Below, piece by piece: positions 1-8,324 of a DNA stretch of 64,000 nt. Below the pieces are notes generated by a model. That model saw only the letters and a program-made list of their open reading frames with translations, was not told where the DNA came from and searched no databases. The DNA is from Candidatus Yanofskybacteria bacterium RIFCSPHIGHO2_01_FULL_41_26. GTDB taxonomy: Bacteria; Patescibacteria; Paceibacteria; 2-02-FULL-40-12; GWA2-44-9. The stretch spans positions 1 to 64,000 of the forward strand of contig MGJB01000001.1 in the NCBI GenBank assembly GCA_001794055.1. Reading direction: 5' to 3'. Position 1 is the stretch's first letter. Each line of letters begins with the position of its first letter. The translations under genes were made by a program, and so were the position numbers.

Positions 1-2
1 AG

Positions 3-38
3 AAACTACTTGAGGAGTCGTTGAAGAAAAAAGAATAG
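3..38 (+). CDS. possible 3' tail of a gene cut by the window edge
   Basis: The first 36 nt read as an open frame ending in a lysine/glutamate-rich tail (KLLEESLKKKE) and a TAG stop. Composition looks like a coding C-terminus, but too little remains to name a family or be sure it is coding. Confidence 0.3.
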   Translation, partial: KLLEESLKKKE

Positions 39-75
39 CCGTTCGTTTTCCAGAATTGCTCACACCTGCCTGCGA

Positions 76-104
76 TTGACAGTATTTAATTATTTTGATA
101 GTTT
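76..104 (+). promoter_or_regulatory. sigma70-type promoter TTGACA-N17-TAGTTT
   Basis: A perfect -35 hexamer and a weak -10 hexamer separated by 17 bp. No gene starts for about 300 nt downstream, so a transcript from here would carry the structured region 114-374 as a leader of the gene at 400. Confidence 0.45.
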
Positions 105-113
105 TATCTTGTT

Positions 114-300
114 GTTCATTCACAACCCAATATTATCAAGAGTGAGCCGAGGGTTCTGGCCCAATGACGCTCCGACAACCTTTCGATAAACTCAAGGCAA
201 GCCTGCACTGAGCGAAGTCGAAGTGGTGTCAAATCCAGCCTGTCCGCCATCCGTCAATTGACGGAGGCGGAGGGAAAGATGGTGTGGGGTGTGAATGAAC
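114..300. repeat. singleton structured element with terminal inverted arms
   Basis: Positions 114-128 (GTTCATTCACAACCC) pair with 286-300 (GGGGTGTGAATGAAC). Inside lie a CTGAGCGAAGTCGAAG-type repeat near 211-226 and the palindrome CCGCCATCCGTC...GACGGAGGCGG at about 243-268, which recurs at 37502-37528 inside element D2. The overall plan (variable arms, conserved small palindromes inside) matches the other large elements of this window. Confidence 0.6.
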
Positions 301-310
301 TCGTTCTCGA

Positions 311-345
311 CCCCACACTCAATATTGCAAGTATTGAGTGTGGGG
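311..345. repeat. 14-bp stem hairpin CCCCACACTCAATA / TATTGAGTGTGGGG
   Basis: Perfect 14-bp inverted repeat around a 7-nt loop. The outer CCCCACACTCA arm is shared with the palindrome at 12648-12675 inside element E1. There is no T-tract, so it is unlikely to be a terminator. Confidence 0.7.
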
Positions 346-351
346 TCTCGC

Positions 352-380
352 AAAACCACCATATCGGTGGTTTTGCTTTT
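352..380 (+). terminator. terminator-like hairpin or attenuator
   Basis: AAAACCACC pairs with GGTGGTTTT around a 5-nt loop and is followed by GCTTTT. It ends only about 20 nt before the start codon of the gene at 400, so it could either end upstream transcription or act as a leader attenuator. Confidence 0.5.
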
Positions 381-399
381 CTCGAAAGGAGGGGAAATC

Positions 400-738
400 G
401 TGCGGAGTATAGAAACAATAATGAGAGAGGACTTTGAAAAAACAGAAAGACACTTGCGCCAAGAAATTAATTCTATCACTAAATTACTTGCTGCTTTGTG
501 CGAACATGTTGAAAAATCTTCACAGGCCACGATACTTATAACGATTGCAGGTGGCGAGGTTGCTAGTTGGTGGGGGAAACATAAGAAAACTGAGGCCGAG
601 CGCAAGGCCGAAATAGAATCGAAAGAAGTTAGGCGAATTGCCCGTGAAAATGAAGAACGATGGAGAAAAGATACTCGTGATAAAATTCTAGAAAAGTTAA
701 CCAAAGAAGAGAGAAAGATTCTTGGATTAGTTGATTAA
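400..738 (+). CDS. small coiled-coil protein, unknown function
   Basis: 112 aa from a GTG start. The start is chosen because AGGAGG lies 7 nt upstream; an upstream in-frame ATG at 295 would translate through two hairpins. The N-terminus (MREDFEKTERHLRQEIN) and the C-terminal half (KKTEAERKAEIESKEVRR...) are highly charged helix and coiled coil. Between them is a short apolar stretch (ATILITIAGGEVASWW) that could touch the membrane. It is followed after 35 nt by the asparaginase-like gene, so the two may be co-transcribed. No family is recognised. Confidence 0.6.
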   Translation: MRSIETIMREDFEKTERHLRQEINSITKLLAALCEHVEKSSQATILITIAGGEVASWWGKHKKTEAERKAEIESKEVRRIARENEERWRKDTRDKILEKLTKEERKILGLVD

Positions 739-773
739 CTGTCGAAGATGATAAAGAAAGAGGAGCAACAACC

Positions 774-1262
774 ATGAAAATAAAAGTTTTTACGGCCGGT
801 GGGACAATAGACAAAATATACAGCGAAGAAAGAGGAACCCTCAACTTTTCATTCGGGAAACAAGCCATTACAGAGATAAGTGAAAGTATAATTAAGCTAA
901 ACCTAGAATACAGTATAGAGCGTTTACTTGCGAAAGATAGTTTGGAGATGGACGAAATTGATAGGGAGTTGATTAAAAGAGCTTGCCAAGGTTCGGTGGC
1001 TGATAAAATTCTTATTACCCACGGAACAGATACAATGATTGATACGGCAAGGGTATTAAGCGATATGCCTGACAAAGTCATCGTCTTAACAGGAGCTTCA
1101 CAACCACACCGATTTCGTGAATCCGATGCCGAGTTTAATATCGGTGTTGCATTCGGTGCCCTCAACGTTCTGGATAAAGGGGTTTACATTGCTATGAACG
1201 GCAGAGTATATCCTTGGGATAAATGTGAAAAAACTGCAGACGGAAGATTCTTAGAAAAATAA
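774..1262 (+). CDS. single-domain asparaginase-like protein
   Basis: 162 aa matching only the N-terminal, catalytic half of type I/II L-asparaginases, which normally run to about 330 aa. Visible motifs are the first active-site loop TAGGTID at residues 7-13, the second catalytic loop THGTDT near residue 83, and the following LTGASQPHRF segment. Both catalytic threonine regions are present, but the C-terminal domain, which contributes to dimer contacts, is absent. GAGGAG 8 nt upstream supports the ATG. A terminator follows at once, so this looks like a complete short protein rather than a truncation. Hydrolysis of asparagine is an inference; the substrate could be another amide. Confidence 0.8.
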   Translation: MKIKVFTAGGTIDKIYSEERGTLNFSFGKQAITEISESIIKLNLEYSIERLLAKDSLEMDEIDRELIKRACQGSVADKILITHGTDTMIDTARVLSDMPDKVIVLTGASQPHRFRESDAEFNIGVAFGALNVLDKGVYIAMNGRVYPWDKCEKTADGRFLEK

Positions 1263-1268
1263 TTATCA

Positions 1269-1297
1269 CCGCCTCTCATGAGAGGCGGTTTTGTTTT
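1269..1297 (+). terminator. intrinsic terminator
   Basis: CCGCCTCT-CATG-AGAGGCGG followed by TTTTGTTTT, directly after the asparaginase-like gene. Confidence 0.85.
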
Positions 1298-1320
1298 GTC
1301 TAAAAACTTATATTTAGTAA

Positions 1321-1547
1321 GTGCAGCCCCTCCCCATTTAAAGACCGTTTGCCTCCGAGGGTAACACAATACTCAAATTAGTTGATAATTTGCTTAAATA
1401 ATAAATCTTAGCCGGAAAATCCTGAGCTTGTCGAAGGAGGAACGGATGCTAAGATTTATTAAGCAAATTGAGACCCAATTTGAGTATTTGTCCGAAGGAG
1501 ACCGAAGGCGCAGGCAATAGGTCGGAAATGGGGAGGGGTTGAGCGAC
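1321..1547 (-). repeat. structured repeat family B, copy B1
   Basis: Arms 1321-1339 (GCAGCCCCTCCCCATTT) and 1526-1547 (AAATGGGGAGGGGTTGAGC) pair. Inside is a long hairpin (AATACTCAAATT...AATTTGAGTATT, then TAAATCTTAGCCGG...) whose apex carries CCTGAGCTTGTCGAAGG, a palindrome seen again inside the polX gene. Core words shared with B2-B4 are CCTCCGAGGGTAACA, TCCGGCTAAGATTT-like and TTGTCCGAAG. It lies in reverse orientation relative to B2-B4. Confidence 0.75.
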
Positions 1548-1587
1548 TATTTTGTGATTTTTAAAAATATGATAGGGTATCGGTATC

Positions 1588-2847
1588 GTGCCGAACAGAT
1601 ACTACAAAAAATTTATCAGGATACCGCCGTCGGAAAGTATAGATATCAGAGATATCATGCCGATAGTTCATCACCCGCTTTTCCAACGGCTTTTACATAT
1701 TTTACAGCTCGGGGCAAACTTGGGTGTTTTTCCTGGCGCTTCCCATAATCGTTTTGAACATGCTCTTGGGGTCTATGGTAAAACATCCCTTTTTTGCGAA
1801 CGGTTGGTCCGAGAAGGTTTTCTTACCAAATATCAAGCTAAAAATATTTCTCTTTTCGGATTGCTTCACGATATCGGACATGGCCCTTTTTCTCATGTCA
1901 TTGAAGAACTTACGCCGGTAGATCACGATAAAAATGGTTTTAAAATTATCGGCCGGTTGGATAAAGAAATTAAAGAGTCAGGCGGAGATCTGAAATTTAT
2001 CAAATCTTTATTTGGACGCAAAAATAATTTTTATAGAATAGTTATGGATAAAAATCTTGGCATGGATAAGCTGGATTATCTTGAAAGGGATGTTTATCAT
2101 ACCGGATTTGGCCAGAGACCGGACACAAAAAGCATATTTGATTATTTGAGTTTTATTGACGGTCATTTGGTGATAGACAAAAAATCACTTGAAGCCGCAA
2201 AACAAACACAGCGCCTATACATGTATATGTATAAGGAATTTTATTTGCATAAATCTTCTCAAATAAGCCAGCGTTTTCTGGAAAAAATGATTGCAATCTG
2301 GATCAAACTTGGCAAAATAAATGCCGGAAAATTATGGCTGATGAACGACCAAGAATTATTGGCCCATATTTATTTACACAAAAATCCCGTTCTGCAATTT
2401 CTTTATCAATCGTATAAGACCAGAAATCTTCCCAAAACAGGGTTGGTTGTTCGTCTTCAAAATCGTCAGTCAAAAGAAAGAATAAGCGGCAAAAAAATTA
2501 AAGTTATCGGGGAAGATAAATTGTTTTTTGAAAAATTTACCAAATACTCATCTTTCAGCGAACTTGAGAAACTTGAAAATTTGATCGGTAAAGCCATAAA
2601 GATCGAGCCATACAAGATAGTTGTTGTTCCGATGACTACCCCTTGGCGTTTTGTGCCAGAAGACATACTTTATCATGACGATGGCGACATATTTTCTTTA
2701 AAAAAAACCAACCCGGAATATTTTGAAGCAATGAAACTGGAAGCCGACGACTATGTGGCCATCAGAGTTTGCATTATTGGCGACAGAAATATAATATATA
2801 AAAATTCTGAGCTGATTCATGGGATTATAAAAAAGAACTTCACATGA
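1588..2847 (+). CDS. HD-domain phosphohydrolase, SAMHD1/dGTPase-like
   Basis: 419 aa from GTG. The HD-superfamily metal site is visible as RFEHALGVY near residue 56, HDIGHGPFSH near residue 94 and a later LDYLERD aspartate motif. These are typical of SAMHD1 and bacterial dNTP triphosphohydrolases, which cleave dNTPs to nucleoside and triphosphate. The C-terminal 200 residues resemble the extended dGTPase-like fold. No Shine-Dalgarno is seen; a TATGAT hexamer lies about 14 nt upstream. It stands alone between element B1 and tRNA-Lys. The substrate is inferred from the family only; cytosolic. Confidence 0.8.
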   Translation: MPNRYYKKFIRIPPSESIDIRDIMPIVHHPLFQRLLHILQLGANLGVFPGASHNRFEHALGVYGKTSLFCERLVREGFLTKYQAKNISLFGLLHDIGHGPFSHVIEELTPVDHDKNGFKIIGRLDKEIKESGGDLKFIKSLFGRKNNFYRIVMDKNLGMDKLDYLERDVYHTGFGQRPDTKSIFDYLSFIDGHLVIDKKSLEAAKQTQRLYMYMYKEFYLHKSSQISQRFLEKMIAIWIKLGKINAGKLWLMNDQELLAHIYLHKNPVLQFLYQSYKTRNLPKTGLVVRLQNRQSKERISGKKIKVIGEDKLFFEKFTKYSSFSELEKLENLIGKAIKIEPYKIVVVPMTTPWRFVPEDILYHDDGDIFSLKKTNPEYFEAMKLEADDYVAIRVCIIGDRNIIYKNSELIHGIIKKNFT

Positions 2848-2860
2848 AGCAAACAAACAA

Positions 2861-2915
2861 AAAACCGGCAAACTGATCCCTGAAAGGGGACTTTTTGTTG
2901 CGAGAGCCGGTTTTT
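2861..2915 (+). terminator. two-tier terminator
   Basis: An outer stem AAAACCGGC...GCCGGTTTTT encloses an inner hairpin TCCCtgaaaGGGGA followed by CTTTTT. Located just after the HD-domain gene. Confidence 0.75.
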
Positions 2916-2950
2916 GATGGTATATTATTTTAGAATATAATATAAACATT

Positions 2951-3026
2951 GCGCCCGTAGCTCAGTTGGTAGAGCAGCTCCCTTTTAAGGAGATGGTCGT
3001 TGGTCCGACTCCAACCGGGCGCACCA
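2951..3026 (+). tRNA. tRNA-Lys (anticodon TTT)
   Basis: Full cloverleaf with encoded CCA. Acceptor arm GCGCCCG/CGGGCGC, D arm GCTC/GAGC, anticodon loop CTTTTAA with TTT at 2984-2986, T arm GTTGG/CCAAC. The T loop reads TCCGACT, so the position normally occupied by U55 is C. The top of the anticodon stem (27-43) is a G-A mismatch. Otherwise canonical. Confidence 0.95.
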
Positions 3027-3056
3027 CGTTACCGCAAAAGGACCATTAAAAACACT

Positions 3057-3083
3057 CGCCTTGCCGAAGACTTCGGCAAGGCG
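3057..3083. repeat. perfect palindrome, 13-bp stem with 1-nt loop
   Basis: CGCCTTGCCGAAG-A-CTTCGGCAAGGCG downstream of tRNA-Lys without a T-tract. It belongs to the population of short palindromes scattered through the window. The rest of 3027-3200 shows no gene. Confidence 0.7.
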
Positions 3084-3202
3084 CAGGTCGGCTCGAACCA
3101 TATTTTGTAGAAGCAGAAAAGAAAAATTTTAATCATGGGATTTAAGAGTGAAAAATGGCCTGAGTTGGCTGTTTTTTTTGTTTGAATATACCTTGCGCAG
3201 TA

Positions 3203-3231
3203 TTGACTTTTATGGTCTGATATGCTATCTT
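3203..3231 (+). promoter_or_regulatory. promoter TTGACT-N17-TATCTT with extended -10
   Basis: TTGACT at 3203 and TATCTT at 3226 with a TGC extension. It drives the lipoprotein gene at 3295. The predicted leader contains a small hairpin (CTAGGCAC/GTGCTTAG) ahead of the ribosome site. Confidence 0.8.
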
Positions 3232-3294
3232 TGAGTGAAATCTAGGCACGGTGCTTAGATGGAATCAAACCCGTTCCTTGAAAGGAGGAATACC

Positions 3295-3765
3295 GTGAAA
3301 AGACTCATTGGCACTTCCGTGCTCATGGCTGTTGTTCTCGTCGGATTGGCTGGTTGTGGCGACAGCAGCAACGAACCCAAGTCTGTCAGCGAGATGAAGG
3401 ACTTCGCGTATGTTTCCACGGAGGTCTACACCCAGAACAGAGAATCCGTGGACGACATCACGACACTAAATCAGTGGCTTCGAGCGAACCCCGGCAAGAA
3501 GGTCATCTCCTTCTCCGGCGTTCTCGCTTATCGTGAGGGTGTCAGCGGCTACGTCGTGTACTTCGTTTCGGGCAACAATTCACAACAGAAATTCGAGCGA
3601 ATCAACCGAAGCGATAGATCGTCGCGAAAGCCCGAGCTGGCCGTTCACGGGATTCGTTCTCTCCAAGCATGGAGGGACGCTCACCAGAACGCGCGAGTCG
3701 TGGCTATCTCCACCGTCCCCTCATATAGCGGGGGCGTCAGAGAGTTCACGATCTGCTACGAGTAG
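3295..3765 (+). CDS. small lipoprotein, unknown function
   Basis: 156 aa from GTG with AAAGGAGG 6 nt upstream. A type II signal peptide is clear: K-R, an apolar core, then the lipobox LAGC at about residues 18-21, predicting a diacylated cysteine and outer-face anchoring. The mature part is hydrophilic with no known domain (repeated W-R/W-L motifs, NQWLRANPGKK and LQAWRDAHQNA, hint at a duplicated fold of about 70 aa). Codon use is clearly richer in GC than the neighbouring genes. It has its own promoter and terminator. Confidence 0.75.
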   Translation: MKRLIGTSVLMAVVLVGLAGCGDSSNEPKSVSEMKDFAYVSTEVYTQNRESVDDITTLNQWLRANPGKKVISFSGVLAYREGVSGYVVYFVSGNNSQQKFERINRSDRSSRKPELAVHGIRSLQAWRDAHQNARVVAISTVPSYSGGVREFTICYE

Positions 3766-3796
3766 TCGCCATGATCTCGCGGACGTCTCCTCAACG

Positions 3797-3832
3797 AGCC
3801 CACCTAAAAGGAATGGTGGGCTTTCTCTTTTT
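3797..3832 (+). terminator. intrinsic terminator
   Basis: AGCCCACC pairs with GGTGGGCT around a 10-nt loop, followed by TTCTCTTTTT. Confidence 0.85.
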
Positions 3833-3979
3833 AATAATTTAAAAGAACAAAGAATTTGCCGCCGAGACTGAAATTAGGTAGAATTTCAGTAAATCCTAAT
3901 GCCGCCAAAGAAAAACTTGCTTGCCCGCCGTAGCCCAAAGGGCGTAGGTGGGAAATTGTCATTGGACCTTTTCCTCTGT

Positions 3980-4008
3980 TTGATTAAAGCTTTTTTGGAT
4001 GCTATCTT
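3980..4008 (+). promoter_or_regulatory. leaderless promoter TTGATT-N17-TATCTT
   Basis: The extended -10 (TGC-TATCTT) ends 8 nt before the ATG at 4017, so transcription should begin at or within a few nt of the start codon. No Shine-Dalgarno is present. Confidence 0.7.
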
Positions 4009-4016
4009 TGATTTAG

Positions 4017-4859
4017 ATGGCAACAAAACACACAAAGCCAAAATATGTCAAATATCAGGTAGAAACCATATATATTGGCGAGTCTATTGATTTGAAGAAC
4101 GTTCAGGAGGAGGTTAAGAAATATTCATATTTGAATAGAGATGTTCCTTTGGTTGTGAAGCTTCTCAAGGATCAGTATGCTGTCATGACCAAGTTTGGGA
4201 CAGTCACTTTTTGGAATGTTTCTGCTCGTTTGCGCCAGCAATTTATTAACGAAATACGAGCATGTGTCAGAAGCAAAAAAGAGCACTACTCATATGATGA
4301 AGATACTAAAGTTCTGATTGGCGGAGGCGCGGAAAAGGTAACTTTTGAAAAAGTTTATTCTGCCGATTTGAATGTAGAAAAAATTAAAATAATATCATAC
4401 GCTTTGTCTCAATCGGTTGCTCTTGAAAGATACGAAAATGACATTGAAAAAAATCTGTCAGAGTTTGAAATGGTCGTGGATAATTTAAAAACAAAAGGGA
4501 AAGCTCTTTTTTCCGAAAAAAAATTATTAAAACAGATTGGCAAAGTTTTTTCAGTAAAACAAACAACCGTTGTTCATTTGGCCTTGTTTGATAAGCCGGA
4601 ATCAATCTGGGAATCGCCCGATCTCGAGACGCTGTATAATCGAATGAGTTCGGAGTATGATTTAAAGATTAGATTTGATATTCTTGATAAAAAAATCGAT
4701 TATCTTTCCGATATTTCTAAAATGATGATAGAATTTCTTGCCGAGAAAAGAAACGCTTTTTTGGAGACAGTCATCATAGTTTTAATTGTAATCGAAATCG
4801 GTCTTTGGTTTTTGCCTCCATTTTCGCAAATCTGGGTTAATTTATCAAAACTTTTCTAA
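4017..4859 (+). CDS. DUF155 / RMND1-Sif2 family membrane-anchored protein
   Basis: 280 aa. Features typical of the RMD1/RMND1 family (DUF155) are the KFGTVTFWN segment near residue 59, the ISYALSQSVALERYE segment near residue 125 and a C-terminal coiled helix followed by one transmembrane segment (about residues 247-268, VIIVLIVIEIGLWFL). Eukaryotic members act in mitochondrial translation and yeast members affect meiotic division; the bacterial role is not established. It is transcribed from an apparent leaderless promoter and lies 27 nt upstream of aspS, which has its own -10. Confidence 0.75.
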   Translation: MATKHTKPKYVKYQVETIYIGESIDLKNVQEEVKKYSYLNRDVPLVVKLLKDQYAVMTKFGTVTFWNVSARLRQQFINEIRACVRSKKEHYSYDEDTKVLIGGGAEKVTFEKVYSADLNVEKIKIISYALSQSVALERYENDIEKNLSEFEMVVDNLKTKGKALFSEKKLLKQIGKVFSVKQTTVVHLALFDKPESIWESPDLETLYNRMSSEYDLKIRFDILDKKIDYLSDISKMMIEFLAEKRNAFLETVIIVLIVIEIGLWFLPPFSQIWVNLSKLF

Positions 4860-4886
4860 GAATATGAAAAATGTTAGACTAAATAA

Positions 4887-6272
4887 ATGGAACGAACTCT
4901 TGTTTTAAATGTGAAAGATTTGGTTGGACAGTCCGTTGAAATTTTTGGCTGGGTTGCGACAAGACGCGATCACGGCAAAATTATTTTTATAGATCTTCGC
5001 GACCGTTCGGGAATTGTTCAGGTTGTTTTTACGCCCTCAAGTAAAGATTATGCAATTGCCTCGGAACTTCGTTCGGAATGGGTTTTGCGTATTAAAGGCA
5101 AGGTCAAGATTCGTCCTGAAAAAATGGTAAATGCCGATATAGACACTGGTAAGGTTGAGGTTGAGCCAGAAGAAATTGAAGTTTTAAATAAATCCGAGAC
5201 CCCACCTTTCCCACTGGATACTTCCGGAGAAGAAATTGACGAAGAAATTCGTCTTAAATACAGGTATTTAGATTTAAGACGAGAGCGGCTTCAGAAAAAT
5301 ATTAAAATGCGATCAGAATTTGTTGACCAAATTAGGCAGTTCTTGTTTAAAAAAGGATTTTTGGAAATAGAAACACCAGTATTATCTGCTCCAACTCCTG
5401 AAGGGTCGCGTGATTTTGTAGTGCCATCGCGATTCAATCCGGGAAGGTTTTTTGCTCTTCCACAAAGCCCTCAACAATACAAACAGCTTTTAATGGTGGC
5501 TGGTTTTGAAAAGTATTTCCAGATTGCGAAATGTTTTAGAGATGAAGACTTGCGGGCAGATCGTGGATTTGAACATACTCAAGTTGATCTTGAAATGAGT
5601 TTTGTTGAGCAGAAAGATATCATGGCTTTAGACGAAGAAATGATAACTGTGGTGGTGGAAGGAATGGGCTATAAAATAAAACAAAAACCATTTCCCGTTT
5701 TTACCTATCAAGAAGTAATGGAAAAATTTGGTGCTGATAAATTTGATTTGCGAACAGAGGAAGACAGATTAAACGGGATTCTTACATATGCTTGGGTTAG
5801 GGATTTTCCATTTTTTGAAAAAGACGACGAAGGCAGATGGACATTTACACACAACCCTTTTTCTCATGCCAAACCGGAGCACGTTGACTGGTTATTGAAA
5901 GGAGAAAGGGTCGGGGACATCTTAACCACCCAATATGATCTTGTTTGCAACGGTCTTGAGGTTGGCGGGGGAAGTATCCGAGCGAATAAGCCGGAAATGC
6001 TGCATGCTGTTTTCAAGATAATGGGCTATTCCGAGAAGGCAATTGATAAGCAGTTTGGCCATATGCTGGCTGCTTTTAAATATGGCGCGCCTCCTCACGG
6101 AGGAATTGCCCATGGAATCGAGCGTAATCTGATGGTTTTGTTGGGCGAAGTCTATCTCCGCGAGGTTCAGGCGTTCCCCCAGACAAGTTCCGGAAGAACA
6201 TCTGTGATGAGCGCCCCTTCTGAATTGGAAAGCAAGCAGTTAAAAGAATTGCACTTAAAGATAGAAAAATAG
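4887..6272 (+). CDS. aspS: aspartate--tRNA ligase, minimal form
   Basis: 461 aa. N-terminal OB anticodon-binding domain (residues 1-105), then class II core: motif 2 FRDEDLRADR near residue 219 and motif 3 GIAHGIERNLM near residue 410, with the bacterial PQSPQQYKQ segment between. Bacterial AspRS is usually about 590 aa; here the GAD insertion between motifs 2 and 3 is reduced to a few residues, so the chain passes directly from FGADKFDLR to WVRDFPFFE. It charges tRNA-Asp. No Shine-Dalgarno; TAGACT lies 6 nt before the ATG, as in other apparently leaderless genes here. dacA follows after 3 nt. Confidence 0.92.
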   Translation: MERTLVLNVKDLVGQSVEIFGWVATRRDHGKIIFIDLRDRSGIVQVVFTPSSKDYAIASELRSEWVLRIKGKVKIRPEKMVNADIDTGKVEVEPEEIEVLNKSETPPFPLDTSGEEIDEEIRLKYRYLDLRRERLQKNIKMRSEFVDQIRQFLFKKGFLEIETPVLSAPTPEGSRDFVVPSRFNPGRFFALPQSPQQYKQLLMVAGFEKYFQIAKCFRDEDLRADRGFEHTQVDLEMSFVEQKDIMALDEEMITVVVEGMGYKIKQKPFPVFTYQEVMEKFGADKFDLRTEEDRLNGILTYAWVRDFPFFEKDDEGRWTFTHNPFSHAKPEHVDWLLKGERVGDILTTQYDLVCNGLEVGGGSIRANKPEMLHAVFKIMGYSEKAIDKQFGHMLAAFKYGAPPHGGIAHGIERNLMVLLGEVYLREVQAFPQTSSGRTSVMSAPSELESKQLKELHLKIEK

Positions 6273-6275
6273 ATA

Positions 6276-7217
6276 ATGCAATCAAAACTATATATATTAG
6301 CGTTTATGTTGGCCGGTTTAGTTGTTGTGAGTGTTTTTTTTGTTATGGACTCATCCCCAAAAAATAATCTTGCCAACGCCGAACCCGCTTTCAACAGTAC
6401 CGAAGCGTATCTTCTGCCAATTTCAGAACCTAGCTATTTTCCGATCTATAATCCTAATCCGCCAGCTGGCGGAGAAAAACCTGTACTTGATGCCAAGTCA
6501 GGGTTGATCTATGACACCAGATCCGGAAGAATTCTTTTTGATAAAAATTCAAGGGCCAAGCTGCCCATTGCTTCTTTAACCAAAATCATGAGCGCGGTGA
6601 TTGTTATCGAAAATCTTAATCCCAAAGACGTGGTTACGGTTCCGAAAGAAACTCTTAAGGTTGATACCGAAAAGCAGAGTCTTTATTTGGGCGAAGAAAT
6701 AACTGTTGAAAATCTTTTGAAATTGATGCTGATAGAGTCATCCAATGATGCCGCTTATACTTTGGCATATTATACAAGTGTCAAGGGAATTAATTTTGTA
6801 GATAAAATGAATGAGAAGGCCCGATTGTTAAATATGAATGACTCCAATTTTCTTGACTCGGCCGGTTTAAATGATGATGCTTACTCCACTTCGGAAGATC
6901 TGATAAAATTGGTCAAGTACTCTCTTAAATACGATGTTATTTGGCAAATTTTAACCGAAAAGAGCGTTATCATAAAATCAACCGACGGCAAAATCGAGCA
7001 TAATGTAGAGAGTACGGATCAGCTTTTGGGAGTTATACCCGATATTTTTGGCGGTAAAACTGGCAATACAGATGGGGCATTAGGCTGCATGATATTGGTG
7101 GTAGATATTCCCGATAAAAATGATAAACTTATTAGCATCGTGCTTGGGTCACAGGATCGTTTTGGGGACACCAAAAAGTTAATTGATTGGGCCAAGTCAG
7201 CATACAGATGGGAATAA
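6276..7217 (+). CDS. dacA: D-alanyl-D-alanine carboxypeptidase (PBP5-like)
   Basis: 313 aa, serine peptidase family S11. An N-terminal signal/anchor (LAFMLAGLVVVSVFFV) is followed by the penicillin-binding domain: SLTK near residue 100 with the nucleophile serine, SSN near residue 155 and KTG near residue 260. It trims terminal D-Ala from peptidoglycan stem peptides outside the membrane. The linker before the domain contains a palindrome (CCGCCAGCTGGCGG at about 6460) encoding PPAGG. The C-terminal PBP5 beta domain appears to be missing. Its end overlaps the start of mraY. Confidence 0.88.
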   Translation: MQSKLYILAFMLAGLVVVSVFFVMDSSPKNNLANAEPAFNSTEAYLLPISEPSYFPIYNPNPPAGGEKPVLDAKSGLIYDTRSGRILFDKNSRAKLPIASLTKIMSAVIVIENLNPKDVVTVPKETLKVDTEKQSLYLGEEITVENLLKLMLIESSNDAAYTLAYYTSVKGINFVDKMNEKARLLNMNDSNFLDSAGLNDDAYSTSEDLIKLVKYSLKYDVIWQILTEKSVIIKSTDGKIEHNVESTDQLLGVIPDIFGGKTGNTDGALGCMILVVDIPDKNDKLISIVLGSQDRFGDTKKLIDWAKSAYRWE

Positions 7218-8293
7218 ACTCTGAAATCTTCTCTATTTTAAATATAGTAAAAATATTTGGGGTAGCTACCTTGGCTTTTTTTGTTAATTTAATCATTACC
7301 CATTTTTGGACAAAAATTCTCCTTACTTATTTCAAACCGGGCAAATCAGTAGAGAGAGACAAGGATACATTTTGGGGAGAAACCCCAATTTTTAACGCTC
7401 TTCACAAAAAAAAAGAGGGAACACCAACCATGGGAGGAATGCCAATATGGTTAACGGTTGCTTTTTTGGCTATGCTGTTTTGGTTTTTAGCCCGCTTATT
7501 CGGTGGATTTTGGTCCAGTATTGATTTTCTTTCCCGAAAACAAACCTTATTACCTTTAGGGCTTCTGGTTTTGGCCGGGGTTATGGGCATGGTTGATGAC
7601 GTTCTCGGGGTTTTTAAAAAGGGGGGATTTAAACTTAAGAAGCGGCTCATATTGTATTTTGTTGTTGCGTCGATTGGGGCGTGGTGGTTCTATTTTAAGT
7701 TAGACATAACATCGATTAACATTCCTTTCTACGGGGATGTTCAGGTTGGGTGGCTATATGTAATTTATTTTATGATCATAACTGTCGCCACAGCTTTTTC
7801 GATGAATGAAACCGATGGCTTGGACGGTCTTTCTGGGGGAGTTTTTCTGACAATGTTTGGCGCTTTGGCGGCTATAGCTTTTGACCAAGGAAGGATAGAT
7901 ATGGTTACTTTTTTGGCGGCTATAATGGGAGCTTTGGTTGGTTTTCTTTGGTTTAACATCTATCCGGCCAGATTTTTTATGGGCGATACAGGAGTAATGT
8001 CCTTGGGTTTTACCGCTGCAGTTGTGGCCTTGCTCACAGATACGGCGTTGTTGTTGCCGTTAATAGCTATTATTCCCTTGATTGAATCTTTTTCTGTAAT
8101 TCTCCAAACTCTTTCTAAGAAAATAAGAAAAAAGAAAATATTTCCCTCAACTCCAATCCACCACACTTTTGAAGCTCTTGGTTGGCCGGAAACACAAATC
8201 ACGATGCGCTTTTGGATGATAAATGCTATTGGTGCCATAATCGGACTTATTATATTTCTTGTTGACTCAAAAATCCCGCCGTTGTTCAGATAA
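7208..8293 (+). CDS. mraY: phospho-N-acetylmuramoyl-pentapeptide transferase
   Basis: About 361 aa from the ATG at 7208, which overlaps the dacA stop by 10 nt; an upstream in-frame ATG at 7187 would add seven residues. Polytopic membrane protein with MraY signatures: KEGTPTMGG near the N-terminus, the NETDGLDGLSGG aspartate motif, the FMGDTGVMSLG motif and the STPIHHTFE histidine motif. It transfers phospho-MurNAc-pentapeptide to undecaprenyl phosphate to make lipid I on the cytoplasmic face. Very probably translated by coupling to dacA. Confidence 0.93.
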   Translation: MGINSEIFSILNIVKIFGVATLAFFVNLIITHFWTKILLTYFKPGKSVERDKDTFWGETPIFNALHKKKEGTPTMGGMPIWLTVAFLAMLFWFLARLFGGFWSSIDFLSRKQTLLPLGLLVLAGVMGMVDDVLGVFKKGGFKLKKRLILYFVVASIGAWWFYFKLDITSINIPFYGDVQVGWLYVIYFMIITVATAFSMNETDGLDGLSGGVFLTMFGALAAIAFDQGRIDMVTFLAAIMGALVGFLWFNIYPARFFMGDTGVMSLGFTAAVVALLTDTALLLPLIAIIPLIESFSVILQTLSKKIRKKKIFPSTPIHHTFEALGWPETQITMRFWMINAIGAIIGLIIFLVDSKIPPLFR

Positions 8294-8315
8294 AACAAAA
8301 GGAGCCTTTGGCTCC
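8292..8315 (-). terminator. terminator for the minus-strand repeat protein
   Basis: On the minus strand GGAGCC-AAA-GGCTCC is followed by TTTTGTTTT. It lies between the converging ends of mraY and the gene at 8325-9002. Confidence 0.85.
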
Positions 8316-8324
8316 TGATATATA

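Noticed and set aside
311..345. Intrinsic terminator
   Set aside because: Strong stem but no T-tract on either strand; kept as a repeat instead.
192..704. 170-aa minus-strand open frame opposite the coiled-coil gene
   Set aside because: It reads across three hairpins and is a mirror of a real gene that has a good ribosome site.
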